The notes under the pieces are model-generated. The model saw only the letters and a program-made list of their open reading frames with translations. It ran no database searches and was not told the origin of the DNA. This document shows, one piece after another, positions 50,944-60,901 of a DNA stretch of 64,000 nucleotides; the stretch's first letter is position 1, and every line of letters begins with the position of its first letter. This DNA comes from Planctomycetota bacterium (lineage in GTDB: Bacteria > Planctomycetota > UBA1135 > GCA-002686595): positions 22,585 through 86,584 of the forward strand of contig JANQEJ010000348.1 of assembly GCA_028278425.1 (NCBI GenBank). Direction: 5' to 3'. The translations under genes were made by a program, and so were the position numbers.

Positions 50944-52203
50944 ATGTTGATCGCCGTCTTTGCGCTCTCCATCCTCGTCCTCCTGCTCGTCCTGGCCGCC
51001 CTGCGGCTTCTGCGGGAGCGGGACCGGCTCGGATTGGAGCGCGACGCGCTCGTCGAGCGGATGCAGGCGCGGGAGCGGGACGGCGCGAAGCTCCAGGAGA
51101 CCTTCGAAGCGCTCTCGGCCCGGGCGCTGCGCTCGTCCAACGAAGAGTTCCTGAAGCTGGCGCAGGAGACGCTCAAGGCGCGGGAGGTCCAGGCTCTGGC
51201 GGCGATGGACGAGCGCCAGACCGCGGTCGACGAGCTCGTCGGACCGATTCGCGAGGCCCTGAAGCGGACCCAGGAGTCGATTCACAACGTCGAGAAGGGC
51301 CACGCCGGACTCAAGGCCCACATGGGCGAGATGCTCCAGGCGAACAGGGACCTGCGGCAGGAGACCGGCCGGCTGACGCAGGCGCTGCGGAAGCCCAACG
51401 TGCGCGGGCGCTACGGCGAGATCCAGCTCGAGCGGGTGGTCGAGCTCTCCGGGATGCGCCGCTGGTGCGACTTCACGCCGCAGGAGAACCTGCGCGACGA
51501 CGAGGGGAAGCTCCTGAAGCCCGATCTCGTCGTGCGGCTTCCCAACCAGCGCGTGATCGCGGTGGACGCGAAGACGAGCGTGGATTCCTACCTCGACGCG
51601 GTGGACGAGGAAGACGCGGACCGGCGGGACGAGCTGCTCGACCGTTACGCCCAGAACGTCGTCGAGCAGGTCCAGAAGCTCTCGCGGAAGGAGTACTGGG
51701 CGCAGTTCGAGTCGCTGGAGATGGTCGTGATGTTCGTTCCCGGCGACCAGCTCGTCGACGCGGCCCTCGAGCGGCGTCCGGACCTGGTCGAGGTCGCGGC
51801 GGAGCAGAACATCGTCATCGCGAGCCCGTCGACCTTGATCGGACTCCTGCGCGCGGTTCACGTCGGCTGGCGCGAGAAGGAGCTCTCCGACAACGCCCAG
51901 GAGCTCTTCCGGCTCGGGCGCGAGCTCCACGAGCGGGCGGCCGTCGTGCTCGATCACGCGTCGCGCGTCGGCGACGCGCTCGACGCCGCCAAGAAGCGTT
52001 ACAACGAGTTCGTGGGCTCGGTGGACAGCCGCCTCGTGCCGACGCTGCGGAAGTTCGAGGAGCGCGGCGCGCGGTCGTCGAAGACCATGGCCGAGCTGCG
52101 CCAGCTCGAGGGCGAGGCGCGGGCGCTCCAGTCGCTTCGGGAAGACGAGGGTCTGCTCTATCCGGCGCCACCGCCCAAAGCCGAGGGAGAACCCGCGGCG
52201 TAA
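50944..52203 (+). CDS. rmuC: DNA recombination protein RmuC
   Basis: 419 residues. N-terminal membrane helix (2-22), a coiled-coil region (about 25-130) and a PD-(D/E)XK-like nuclease domain (about 145-360). Family segments include R-G-R-Y-G-E-I-Q-L-E-R-V, L-P-N-Q-R-V-I-A-V-D-A-K, F-V-P-G-D-Q-L-V and I-V-I-A-S-P-S-T-L-I-G-L-L. RmuC limits recombination of inverted DNA repeats. Alone, no linked partners. Confidence 0.93.
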   Translation: MLIAVFALSILVLLLVLAALRLLRERDRLGLERDALVERMQARERDGAKLQETFEALSARALRSSNEEFLKLAQETLKAREVQALAAMDERQTAVDELVGPIREALKRTQESIHNVEKGHAGLKAHMGEMLQANRDLRQETGRLTQALRKPNVRGRYGEIQLERVVELSGMRRWCDFTPQENLRDDEGKLLKPDLVVRLPNQRVIAVDAKTSVDSYLDAVDEEDADRRDELLDRYAQNVVEQVQKLSRKEYWAQFESLEMVVMFVPGDQLVDAALERRPDLVEVAAEQNIVIASPSTLIGLLRAVHVGWREKELSDNAQELFRLGRELHERAAVVLDHASRVGDALDAAKKRYNEFVGSVDSRLVPTLRKFEERGARSSKTMAELRQLEGEARALQSLREDEGLLYPAPPPKAEGEPAA

Positions 52204-52388
52204 GAGAGCCGTTCGCCCGACACTCCGGCGCGCGTGATTTCGCGGTTCCGCCGCCGCCCCGCGGGTGCTGTGGCATCATGGGGCCAGGCTTCGGGCAGGA
52301 AGACCACGGGTTTGGCCGCGCAGGAGTCGATCCGGAATCGGTAACCCGCTCCGAGGTCCCCTCTAGCTCCTCCGGAGGACATGCACCC

Positions 52389-54158
52389 ATGATCGCAGCA
52401 GTCGCCGTTTTTGCGCTCGCCCCCGTCGTTCAGAGCCAGGCCCAGGAAGCGGAAGACGAGCGCTTCACCACCGGACCGCCGAGTCTCGCGCCGGTTTCGC
52501 GCGCTGGGATTCCGCCCAGCCGCGACGTTCCCGACGACGTGCCGTCGCCCCCCGATGGCGGCGACGTGCAGACCAACCCCTTCGCGACGAGCAACGCGCA
52601 GAACGAGACCTCGATGGCGGTCAACCCGAACGACGCCGAGAACTGGGTCGGCGCGGCGAACACCTATCACCTCGGCGCGGTGCAGACCGGGTGGTACACG
52701 ACGCTCGACGCCGGGCAGACGTGGATCAACGGCACCTTCGGAATCGATCCGGGCTTCTCGTTCTCCGGCGATCCGTGCGTGACGTTCCTGCCCGACGGCA
52801 CCGTCGTGATCGTCTGCATGATGTACGACGGCCCGGCGGGGCAGGACCGGGTCATCTCGTTCCGCTCGACCGACCAGGGCCAGACGTGGGGCTCCGGCGT
52901 CACCATCGGCCAGGTGGCGGGCTACGACAAGCCGCAGATCGAGGCCGACCTCTCGAGCGGTCCGTTCAGCGGACGGATCGCGGTGGCCTGGGACCTCTTC
53001 GGGTTCCCCGGCGACGACGTCTACGTGTCCGTTTCGGCGAACGGCGGCGTCTCCTACAGCGAGCCCAAGCAGATCAATGACGCGGGGAGCAGCAGTGGGA
53101 TCTCTCCCGACGTCTGCTGGGGACCGAACAGCGAGCTCTACGTCATGTGGGCCGACCGCGGCATCTTCGACATCTTGCTCGATCGCTCCTTCGACGGCGG
53201 CGTCAACTTCGGCGCGGACATCAAGGTGGCGGACTACTCGCAGGTTCCCTCCCCGCTGCCGGGCGGCAACATTCGGATGTTCGACATCTTCTCGATGCAC
53301 GCCGATCAGTCGAGCGGACCGCACTCCGGCAACGTGTACGTCGCGTACCACACGTGGACCGGGGGCGCTCAGAACCGCGCCGACGTGCGCGTCGCCACTT
53401 CGTTCGACGGCGGTGCCACCTGGCCGCAGGACGTGAAGATCACGAGCGACTCCGGCTTTAACGACCAGGTCATGCCCGGGACCTGCGTCGACTCGCAGGG
53501 CAACGTCAACGTGACCTTCTACGACCAGCGCAACGACGTCGGGGACCAGCTCCTTTGGACGTGGGTCTCGCGCTCGTCGGACGGCGGCGCGACGTGGACC
53601 GACCGCCAGATCTCGGACGTCGGCTGGGACGCGGCCCCGACCGAGTTCTTCGGGGGGTTCATCGGCGACTACATCGACATCGACTGTTCGGAACAGCGGG
53701 TGCACCCCTTCTGGTGCGATGGGCGCAGCGGATCGCAGGACGTCTACACGGACGACGTCAACCTGAACCTGTTCACGAACGTGAGCGAGGTTTCCGCGGC
53801 GCTGGGCGGCGTCGTGGACTTCACGATCAACATCGGCCCGAACAAGGGCGGCGCGACCTACTTGCTCGTCGCGAGCGGCTCCGGCACGAGCCCCGGGGCC
53901 ATCGTGGACGGCGTCAACGTCCCGCTGAACCCGGACATCTGGACCGACATCTCGCTGACCTTCGCGGGCAGCGCGATCTTCCCGAGCTCGCTCGGCACGC
54001 TCGACACCAGCGGGAGCGCGACGGCGCAGATGGACACCCTGGGACCGTTCGATTCCGGGTTGGCGGGGACCATCCTCGACTTTTCGGTCGTCACGTACGA
54101 CGGGTCCGGCAACGTCGACTACGCTACGGCGCCCACGTCCGTCGCGCTGGTTCCCTAA
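52389..54158 (+). CDS. Secreted sialidase-like (BNR-repeat) beta-propeller protein
   Basis: 589 residues; ATG 52389 follows a GGAGGA tract. The signal peptide ends around Q-S-Q-A-Q-E. Asp-box (S-x-D-x-G-x-T-W) motifs recur: L-D-A-G-Q-T-W, S-T-D-Q-G-Q-T-W, S-F-D-G-G-A-T-W, S-S-D-G-G-A-T-W. These mark a sialidase-type propeller. I did not find the arginine triad of true sialidases, so it may only bind glycans or be a structural exoprotein. The C-terminal 130 residues are the shared beta-sandwich module. Confidence 0.8.
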   Translation: MIAAVAVFALAPVVQSQAQEAEDERFTTGPPSLAPVSRAGIPPSRDVPDDVPSPPDGGDVQTNPFATSNAQNETSMAVNPNDAENWVGAANTYHLGAVQTGWYTTLDAGQTWINGTFGIDPGFSFSGDPCVTFLPDGTVVIVCMMYDGPAGQDRVISFRSTDQGQTWGSGVTIGQVAGYDKPQIEADLSSGPFSGRIAVAWDLFGFPGDDVYVSVSANGGVSYSEPKQINDAGSSSGISPDVCWGPNSELYVMWADRGIFDILLDRSFDGGVNFGADIKVADYSQVPSPLPGGNIRMFDIFSMHADQSSGPHSGNVYVAYHTWTGGAQNRADVRVATSFDGGATWPQDVKITSDSGFNDQVMPGTCVDSQGNVNVTFYDQRNDVGDQLLWTWVSRSSDGGATWTDRQISDVGWDAAPTEFFGGFIGDYIDIDCSEQRVHPFWCDGRSGSQDVYTDDVNLNLFTNVSEVSAALGGVVDFTINIGPNKGGATYLLVASGSGTSPGAIVDGVNVPLNPDIWTDISLTFAGSAIFPSSLGTLDTSGSATAQMDTLGPFDSGLAGTILDFSVVTYDGSGNVDYATAPTSVALVP

Positions 54159-54169
54159 GACCCGTTCCC

Positions 54170-55693
54170 TTGTTGCGCCTGCTTTCCGCCGGCCTCTGCG
54201 TTTTCACCCTTCTCGCCGCACCCGCGGTGGCGGGGCAGGTCCACGTGAGCAACGCGGGCGACGACGACGCGGGCACCGGCACCGCCGAGGCGCCGTACCG
54301 CACGTTGACGCGCGCGCTCGCGGACGCGCAGGAGCCGGGCGCGTGGATCGTCCTCGCCGTGGGCGCGTACTCGGCCGCCGGCGGGGAGAGGTTCCCGCTC
54401 GACCTCCCCGCGGGGGTGAGGGTCTCGGGCTCGGGCTCCGGAAGCTGCAGCCTCGAGGGGCCGGGCGGAGGCGCTCTCTTTCGCGCGACGAGCTCCGACG
54501 ACGCGGCGAACCTCGCGGTGCTCGCCGGCCTGACCCTGCGCGGCGCGAAGATCGGCCTCGAGCTGCGCGGCCGCGCGGTTGCGCTCAACGACGTGACGTG
54601 CAGCGGGCTCGAGATCGGCGTTCGCGTCGATCTGGCGAGCGAGCCGAGCAGCCTCCGCGGCGACGGCTTCCGCGCGGTCGAGTGCGGCACGGGGATTCAC
54701 GCCGCCGGGACGTCCGAGCTCGTGCTCGCGCTCGACGGCGCGTCGTTCGAGCGCTGCGGCCACGGCATCCTGCTCGAAGCCGCCGCCGGCGAGAACCCCG
54801 ACACCTTCGAGGGCACCGGCGTCGACCACCGCGTCGCGCTGCGCCGCGTGACGTTCCTCGGCTGCTCGGGTGCCGGTGTGCACCGCCGCGGCGCGGAGAG
54901 CGAGAACCGCGGTGCGCCCTATCGCTTCGAGGAGTGCCTGTTCCAGGGCAACGACGTCGGCATCCACTTCGAGCGGCCGACCGCGGACTCGCCGATCGAG
55001 GTGCGCCGCTCGCGCTTCCTGAGCAACAGCGGCTTCGGGATCATGGCCGCCGGCCTGGACGGCGACCCGGGCGCCCGGTCGACGATCGCCGACAACGAGT
55101 TTCGCTGGAACGGCGTCGGGCTGCACCTCGTCAACACGCAGGTGACCTACGACGTGCGCCGCAACCGCGTCACCGACAGTGTCGGCAACGGCCTCTTCCT
55201 CGCCAACTTCGTGAACAGGCCGACGGCGACGGTGCAGCTCGCGAGCAACCTGATCGCCGACAACGGCGGGTCCGGCGTGTACTGTCTCGCCGACTCGCAG
55301 CTTCTCGACGTGCAGGTGCTGCACTCGACCATCGCGAACAACGGTTACGCGGGCGTCCTTCGGAAGCACCGCCACTCGGGCAAGAGCAACCTCTCGATCC
55401 GCGGGTGCATCGTCGCCGGCAACCGCATCGGCGACCTCCACAAGATCGAGGCGAGCGAGGTGTTCAACTCCCTGATCGAGGACGGCGGCGGCGGGACGGA
55501 GAACGGCAACCTGGAGGGACCGCCGGGCTTCCGCGACGCGGCGCTGCGCGACTACAGCCTCGACCGCGGGTCGCCGTGCCTGAACCGCGGAGCCGAGGAC
55601 GCGCCGCTCGGCGAGCTCGACCTCCTCGGCAACCCGCGCCGCGTCGGCCCGCCCGACCTCGGCGCGATCGAGCGCGCAGCGCAGGGGTCGTAG
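54170..55693 (+). CDS. Secreted right-handed parallel beta-helix protein
   Basis: About 507 residues. The start is a TTG at 54170 or 54173, as no ATG or GTG exists in frame before the signal peptide (L-C-V-F-T-L-L-A-A-P-A-V-A-G). The opening H-V-S-N-A-G-D-D-D-A-G-T-G-T-A-E-A-P-Y-R-T-L is typical of pectate-lyase-like proteins, and parallel beta-helix rungs follow (N-E-F-R-W-N-G-V-G, N-R-V-T-D-S-V-G-N-G, N-L-I-A-D-N-G-G-S-G). It starts 12 bp after the sialidase-like gene and probably shares its transcript. Confidence 0.78.
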   Translation: MLRLLSAGLCVFTLLAAPAVAGQVHVSNAGDDDAGTGTAEAPYRTLTRALADAQEPGAWIVLAVGAYSAAGGERFPLDLPAGVRVSGSGSGSCSLEGPGGGALFRATSSDDAANLAVLAGLTLRGAKIGLELRGRAVALNDVTCSGLEIGVRVDLASEPSSLRGDGFRAVECGTGIHAAGTSELVLALDGASFERCGHGILLEAAAGENPDTFEGTGVDHRVALRRVTFLGCSGAGVHRRGAESENRGAPYRFEECLFQGNDVGIHFERPTADSPIEVRRSRFLSNSGFGIMAAGLDGDPGARSTIADNEFRWNGVGLHLVNTQVTYDVRRNRVTDSVGNGLFLANFVNRPTATVQLASNLIADNGGSGVYCLADSQLLDVQVLHSTIANNGYAGVLRKHRHSGKSNLSIRGCIVAGNRIGDLHKIEASEVFNSLIEDGGGGTENGNLEGPPGFRDAALRDYSLDRGSPCLNRGAEDAPLGELDLLGNPRRVGPPDLGAIERAAQGS

Positions 55694-55695
55694 CG

Positions 55696-55959
55696 GTGTC
55701 GCGCAACCGCCTGGGCGCCGCTCTGATCGTGCTGGGTCTGATCGGAATCGTGTGGGGCGTGCTGCACGTGCTCGAGGCCGCCAACGGACCCGGCGCCGGC
55801 CCGCGCGCCTTCGCCGGCCGCCGCAGCTACAACCAGGTCAAGGAATCGGTCCACGCGAGCTTCCTCGGCGGTGTGCTGCGCGCCGGCGCGGGCGGCATCC
55901 TGATCTACCTCGGCACGCGGCTGCGCGACGGTCGGCGCCAGGAGCCCGCCATACACTGA
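55696..55959 (+). CDS. Small membrane protein of unknown function
   Basis: 87 residues from GTG 55696, three bases after the previous stop. Two hydrophobic segments (about 7-27 and 56-74) are separated by a Pro/Gly/Arg-rich loop. No family recognised. Likely co-transcribed with its neighbours. Confidence 0.6.
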   Translation: MSRNRLGAALIVLGLIGIVWGVLHVLEAANGPGAGPRAFAGRRSYNQVKESVHASFLGGVLRAGAGGILIYLGTRLRDGRRQEPAIH

Positions 55960-55963
55960 CGGG

Positions 55964-57154
55964 ATGATCGGCCGTCGGAACGGGACCGGAACCGCCCTCA
56001 CCTTGACGGTCCTGGCCACGGTCGCAAGCTGCGGCCGGGAAGCCGAGCAGCGCGCGGAGGCTTATCGCCGAGAGGCTGAGGTCAGCCGGGCCGAAGCCGA
56101 GCGCGAGCGGTCCGCGCTCCTGGCCGCCATGGCAAGCCTCACCGCCGAGCTGGCCGAGCTCGCCTCCGAGGAGCCCTCCGGTCGTGAGCTCGAGGAGCGC
56201 GTCGACGCGCTGCTCGATGAGGTCGCAAGCCTGGAGAAGCTGCTCGGCGACGACCGCGGCGCGAAGGCGCTCCTCGGGGACGCCCACGTGGGGCGCGGCC
56301 GCATCGCACTCGCCCGCGGCGACCTCGACGCGGCGATCGCGGACTTGGAGCGCGGCGTCACGCTCCTCAGCGACGCGGACAAGGGCCGCGGATCGGGCAC
56401 CGGCCAGGGAAGGCTGCGCGGCGAGCACTCCGGCGGCGGGGGCGGAGCCGGCACGGGCGGGGGACGCGCCAGAAGCGAGAGCCTCGCCCTTTGCCGCCAC
56501 ACCGCCGACGTCATCGCCGAGCTCGCCGACGCCTACCGCCGGAAGGGCGATCCCGAGAAGGAGCACTACTGGCTGAGCCGCGAGCGGAGCGTCGTCGCGA
56601 GGACGTGCAAGATGGAGCCCGAGAACCCGTACAACCGCTTCCGTCTCGCGCAGACGATCGACCGCCTCGGCGACGCGCAGGCGCGCCGCGGCGATGCCGT
56701 CGACGGCGTGCGGATCGAGGAGCTCGCGCTGCGCATCTTCCGCGAGCTCGCGGACGCGCACCCGGGCGAGATGCCGTTCCTCGCGGCGCAGGTGCCGCAG
56801 GGGATCGAGATCGCGGAGAAGTTGGTCGACAACGAGCTCTACGACGAGGTCTCGCCCGCCGTGAACGACTCGCTCGAGGTGCTCGTGCTGCTCGAGAAGA
56901 ACGGTTGGGAAGAGACCGACTACGCGCGTTCGCGGGCGTCGCTCTGCTTCCACATGGCCCGCGGGCTGCACCGCTGGGGAGATGCGGACGACGCGGAGCG
57001 CCAGCGCCTGAACGAGGCGTTGAGCTGGTACGGGCGCGCGCTCGAGACGCTCGAGACCCTCCGCGTCGGGGGAGCCCTTCCCGCCGACCTGGAGCCCGTG
57101 CACGAGTCGGCGGTCCGCGGCACCGACGAGCTACAGGCCGCCCTGAACGAGTAG
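55964..57154 (+). CDS. Coiled-coil/TPR-like lipoprotein
   Basis: 396 residues. The signal ends in V-A-S-C (Cys23), a plausible lipobox. A charged coiled coil (about 25-70) is followed by tetratricopeptide-like helices (G-D-A-H-V-G-R-G-R-I-A-L-A-R-G-D-L-D-A-A, L-A-D-A-Y-R-R-K-G-D-P-E-K-E), broken by a Gly/Ser-rich loop near residue 150. Unknown partner. Confidence 0.72.
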   Translation: MIGRRNGTGTALTLTVLATVASCGREAEQRAEAYRREAEVSRAEAERERSALLAAMASLTAELAELASEEPSGRELEERVDALLDEVASLEKLLGDDRGAKALLGDAHVGRGRIALARGDLDAAIADLERGVTLLSDADKGRGSGTGQGRLRGEHSGGGGGAGTGGGRARSESLALCRHTADVIAELADAYRRKGDPEKEHYWLSRERSVVARTCKMEPENPYNRFRLAQTIDRLGDAQARRGDAVDGVRIEELALRIFRELADAHPGEMPFLAAQVPQGIEIAEKLVDNELYDEVSPAVNDSLEVLVLLEKNGWEETDYARSRASLCFHMARGLHRWGDADDAERQRLNEALSWYGRALETLETLRVGGALPADLEPVHESAVRGTDELQAALNE

Positions 57155-57250
57155 GGGTACCCGACCGCCCGGCCCGGCCCGACAATGGCGGGCGGTGAGA
57201 AATCCGACGATTCCCCGTGACGTTTTCGCGCCCCGCGTCGAGTCCTCCTG

Positions 57251-60200
57251 ATGCGGGACCGGAAGCTGGATCGGCTCTTCGAGCGCTTTCGCCGGAAGGG
57301 CGACGTGGCGGCACTGGGGGAGGTCTTCGACCGCACCGCGCCGGAGCTCCTGCGCGTGGCGATGAGCCTCGTGCGCGATCCGGGCGAGGCGGACGACCTC
57401 CTGCAGGCGACCTACCTGACCGCGATCGAGCGCGCCGAGCGCTACGACTCCGGGCGGAAGCTCGTGCCGTGGCTCCTCGGCATCCTCGTCCACCACGCGC
57501 ACGAAGCGCGCCGCAAGCGCGCCGGAGCGGTGAGCGACGAAACCCTGCTCGACGCTGGGGTCGAAGCCGACCCGAGCGCGACCGCGCAAGCGGCGGAGCT
57601 CTCCGAAGCCTTGAAGCAGGCGCTCGCGAAGTTGCCCGCGCTCTACCGCGACGTGCTCGCGCCGTTCCTGCACGACGGGAAGCGCGCGGTCGACATCGCG
57701 CGCGAGACCGGGCGGGCGCCGGCGACGGTCCGCATGCAGATCCACCGCGGTCTCGACCTCCTGCGCAAGGCCCTGCCGGCGGGCGTCGCCCTCGGCGCGG
57801 CGGTCACGCTCGTGGGGGGCCGGGGGCTCGCGGCGGTGCGCGCCGAGGTCGTGCGACAGGGGACGCTCGCGTCGGCCGGTCTGGCCGCCGCGGGAGCCTC
57901 GGGCGCGGCCGGCGTCGCCGCGGCGGGCGGCGGCGCGGGCGCGGGGACCGTTTGGCTCGGAGGACTCACCATGACGAAGAAGATCGCCATCGCGGGATTC
58001 GCTCTCGCTCTCGTCGCCACCTTGGGTTGGCTCGCGCGGCCGGATACCGCTGCGCCGGCGGGCATCACCGTGGAGAGCCCGGTCTACCCCGGCGTCGTGG
58101 TCGACTCCGCGCGGGTCGTCGACGAGGTGAAGCCGGCCGACGTCCCGCTCCGCGAGCCGGAGGCCGCGGAGCGCTCGACCGTCGACGCGACCGCGCGCGA
58201 AGCCGTTCCGCTGCCCCCCTTCGAGGCGGCCCTGGCGACCTTCACCGGGCGGTTGATCGAGCACGACGGCGCGCCGGTCGCCGGCCTCGAGGTCGTGTTG
58301 CTCGAGCTGCGCCCGGGATTCCTCGCGCGCACCGCGGAGGACGCGCTCGCCGGACCGCTGCCGGGGAACGAGGTCGAGATCGCGCGCGCGCGCACCGACG
58401 AGAGCGGCCGCTTCCGCCTCGGTCGCGCCCGCCATCGCACGATGCACTTCCTCGGCATCGACCTCGGCGGCCAGCGCGCCACCTTCCGCATCATCGACAA
58501 GCAGGCGCTGCCGGGCGAGGAGATCGAGCTCGGCGACGTCGTCCTCGCGGCGACGGCGCTCGTCCGCGGCAAGCTCGTCGACGCCGACGGCGCGCCGGTC
58601 GCGGGCGCCCGCGTGCGGACCGCGCCGCTGCCCGCGATGGTCGGTGCCCTCGGGTTGCACGAGGTGCGGCCCGGAAGCGCGGTGCTGCTCCCCGGAAAGC
58701 GCTTCGACGCGGTGATCGAGCTGCCGGAGTGGATGCTGCGCTACACCGACCGCTTCCCGGTGCCGACGACCTTCAGCGAGCCGGACGGGAGCTTCGAGCT
58801 CGCCGGCGTCGTCGAGGGCGAGAACACGCTCTTCGTCGACCGGCCCGGCGTGGCGTCGAAGACGATCGAGCTCGGCTTCCTCTTGCGCGATACGGAGCGC
58901 GACCTCGGCAAGGTAGCGCTCGGCCGCGGCCAAACGGTGAGCGGCCTCGTGACCGACTCGATCGGCGAGCCCGTCCCGGGCGCCGAGGTTCTCGCCGGCA
59001 AGTCCAACCTCGCCGGTGGCATGTCGGGCTCGATGTTCGCGATCGTGCAACCCGCGGGCAGGACCGACGAGAACGGCGCGTTCGAGCTCCGCGGCCTCCC
59101 GCGGGGAACCGGCACCGTCGTGGCCGCCCGCCGCGATGCCGCTAGCCCGTGGGTCGTCGCGCTGAGCTTCGACGACGAGGGGAACGAGGTCGAGCTGCCC
59201 GCGCTCGGCGCGCTGGAGATCATCGCGAGCGACGCTGACGGCAACCCCGTCGAGATCGACGACCTGTTCCTGACGCCGTTCGAGAACGTCAAGGGCCGGA
59301 GCGAGGTCATGCGGACGCTCTTTGGGCTGCCGCGGATGCGCGGCGAGCTGGTCGCGCTCGGCGACGGGCGCGCGGAAGTGCGCGACGTCCAGGAGGGGGC
59401 CTACGCCGTCTACGCCCGCGCGAAGGGTTTCGCGCCCGTCTTCGCCAGCGGCGTCGTCGGTCCGGAGCCGATGACGGCGGCGCTCGAGTTCGAGACCGCC
59501 CGCGAAGTCGAGTTCCGCGTCGTCGACGGCGCGACGCGCCACCCGGTCGAGCGCGTGCTCGTCTCGCTGCACGAGGAGTTCACCGGCAAGAACACGATGA
59601 CCGGCGCGCGCGGCGTGACCGGCGCGGACGGTCGCGTCACGCTGGAGGTCCCGGGCTCGGTCGACCCGAAGCTGCTGCACGTCCGCGCCGAGCATCCCGC
59701 CTACGCGCTGAGTTTGCACGAGGGGTTGGGCGACGAGAAACGCGTCACGCTCACCCTCGACGGGGGCGGCGAGCTCTTGGCGCATCTCCTCGTCGAGGGA
59801 CGTCGGCCGACCAAAGCGCTCATGATCGGCATCAAGCCGAAGAGCTCGTCCTTCGTCGACGGGATTTTCTTCACCTGCAGCGCCGCGGATGCCGACGGCG
59901 ACGCGCGGATGACCAAGCTCGCGCCGGGCCGCTACCAATACATGGTGCTCGAGCGCTTCCTCCCGATGGACCCGGTCGGGATGCTGTTCCCCGAGTTCGA
60001 TCCGGAGCCGCTCGCGCGCGGGTTCTTCGAGATCGCCGCCGGCGAGGTCACCGAGATCACGGTGGACGTCGCTTCGCAGGGCTTGCTCGAACCTGGGGCG
60101 AGAAGCACGCTCGTCCACGGCCGGATCACGCGCCACGGAACGCCCTACCCGGGCCTTCTCGTCACGGCGAATTCCGACACGAGCGACGTCTACTCCCAGG

Positions 60201-60901
60201 AGACCGACGCCGACGGCCGGTTCGCCATCGACGTCGAGCGCGCGAGCTGGGCGGCGCTCGCGGTGGTGAAGACGGACGAGGTGGCGGGCCGGCGGATCCG
60301 GAACACGATCTGGCAGGAGATGCTCGAGCTCGAGCCCGGAGGCGAACACTTCGTCGAGCTCGACTGGGAGCCGGAGACCGTCGAGTTCCGCGTCCTCGAC
60401 GAGCGCGGCGATCCGGCCGCCGGCGCCTGGCTGCAGTGCCTGCCGCAGGCGGACGACAACGCGGTCCCTCGCGGTCAGGCCGGCGACGACGGCGTGGCGC
60501 GCATCGAGGTGATGAAGCCCGGGCGTTACCGCGTGCAGGCGATCGTCCCCGGTCATGGGATGGGCGAGGCGAGCTTCGAGGCCTACTCCGGCGGAGGCAC
60601 GCCGCCGGTGGTCGTGCAATTCGGATACGGCGTGCGGTGTGCGGGCACGGTCGTCATCGGCGAGGCCGCGGCGCGCAACCTGCGAGACCCGTCGCTGCGC
60701 ATTGCGCCCGCGAGTTACGCCGAGGACGCGCGCGACGCGATGCTCGTGTTCGACGCCGGGGCGGCACCGTTCGTGTTCGATGACGTCGTCCCCGGCAGAT
60801 ACATCGCGCTTCTTCGCAGCGGGGACTTCTACGTGAACTCGGTGCCGTTCACCGTCCCGCCGGACGACTCGGAGATCCGCCTAGAGTTCCTTCAGCGGTA
60901 A
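57251..60901 (+). CDS. ECF-type sigma factor fused to a membrane segment and a large extracytoplasmic region
   Basis: 1,216 residues. Residues about 1-175 form an ECF sigma factor: region 2 (L-V-R-D-P-G-E-A-D-D-L-L-Q-A-T-Y-L) and region 4 with a helix-turn-helix (D-I-A-R-E-T-G-R-A-P-A-T-V-R-M-Q-I-H-R-G). An Ala/Gly-rich hydrophobic stretch (about 175-240) and a membrane helix (about 244-262) follow. Then come some 950 residues of carboxypeptidase-regulatory/Ig-like beta modules. A membrane-bound sigma factor would need proteolytic release, or the two halves act separately: an internal ATG at 57971 has its own Shine-Dalgarno. Convergent overlap of 21 bp with the HxlR-like gene. Confidence 0.86.
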   Translation: MRDRKLDRLFERFRRKGDVAALGEVFDRTAPELLRVAMSLVRDPGEADDLLQATYLTAIERAERYDSGRKLVPWLLGILVHHAHEARRKRAGAVSDETLLDAGVEADPSATAQAAELSEALKQALAKLPALYRDVLAPFLHDGKRAVDIARETGRAPATVRMQIHRGLDLLRKALPAGVALGAAVTLVGGRGLAAVRAEVVRQGTLASAGLAAAGASGAAGVAAAGGGAGAGTVWLGGLTMTKKIAIAGFALALVATLGWLARPDTAAPAGITVESPVYPGVVVDSARVVDEVKPADVPLREPEAAERSTVDATAREAVPLPPFEAALATFTGRLIEHDGAPVAGLEVVLLELRPGFLARTAEDALAGPLPGNEVEIARARTDESGRFRLGRARHRTMHFLGIDLGGQRATFRIIDKQALPGEEIELGDVVLAATALVRGKLVDADGAPVAGARVRTAPLPAMVGALGLHEVRPGSAVLLPGKRFDAVIELPEWMLRYTDRFPVPTTFSEPDGSFELAGVVEGENTLFVDRPGVASKTIELGFLLRDTERDLGKVALGRGQTVSGLVTDSIGEPVPGAEVLAGKSNLAGGMSGSMFAIVQPAGRTDENGAFELRGLPRGTGTVVAARRDAASPWVVALSFDDEGNEVELPALGALEIIASDADGNPVEIDDLFLTPFENVKGRSEVMRTLFGLPRMRGELVALGDGRAEVRDVQEGAYAVYARAKGFAPVFASGVVGPEPMTAALEFETAREVEFRVVDGATRHPVERVLVSLHEEFTGKNTMTGARGVTGADGRVTLEVPGSVDPKLLHVRAEHPAYALSLHEGLGDEKRVTLTLDGGGELLAHLLVEGRRPTKALMIGIKPKSSSFVDGIFFTCSAADADGDARMTKLAPGRYQYMVLERFLPMDPVGMLFPEFDPEPLARGFFEIAAGEVTEITVDVASQGLLEPGARSTLVHGRITRHGTPYPGLLVTANSDTSDVYSQETDADGRFAIDVERASWAALAVVKTDEVAGRRIRNTIWQEMLELEPGGEHFVELDWEPETVEFRVLDERGDPAAGAWLQCLPQADDNAVPRGQAGDDGVARIEVMKPGRYRVQAIVPGHGMGEASFEAYSGGGTPPVVVQFGYGVRCAGTVVIGEAAARNLRDPSLRIAPASYAEDARDAMLVFDAGAAPFVFDDVVPGRYIALLRSGDFYVNSVPFTVPPDDSEIRLEFLQR
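57957..57973 (+). promoter_or_regulatory. Internal Shine-Dalgarno and start codon inside the sigma fusion gene
   Basis: CGGAGGACTCACCATG: a perfect GGAGGA six bases before the in-frame ATG at 57971. Translation here would yield a 976-residue protein starting with a membrane signal (T-K-K-I-A-I-A-G-F) and lacking the sigma domains. Confidence 0.6.

Noticed and set aside
52389..54158. A catalytic sialidase
   Set aside because: Asp-box motifs show the propeller fold, but the arginine triad and catalytic acid were not found.
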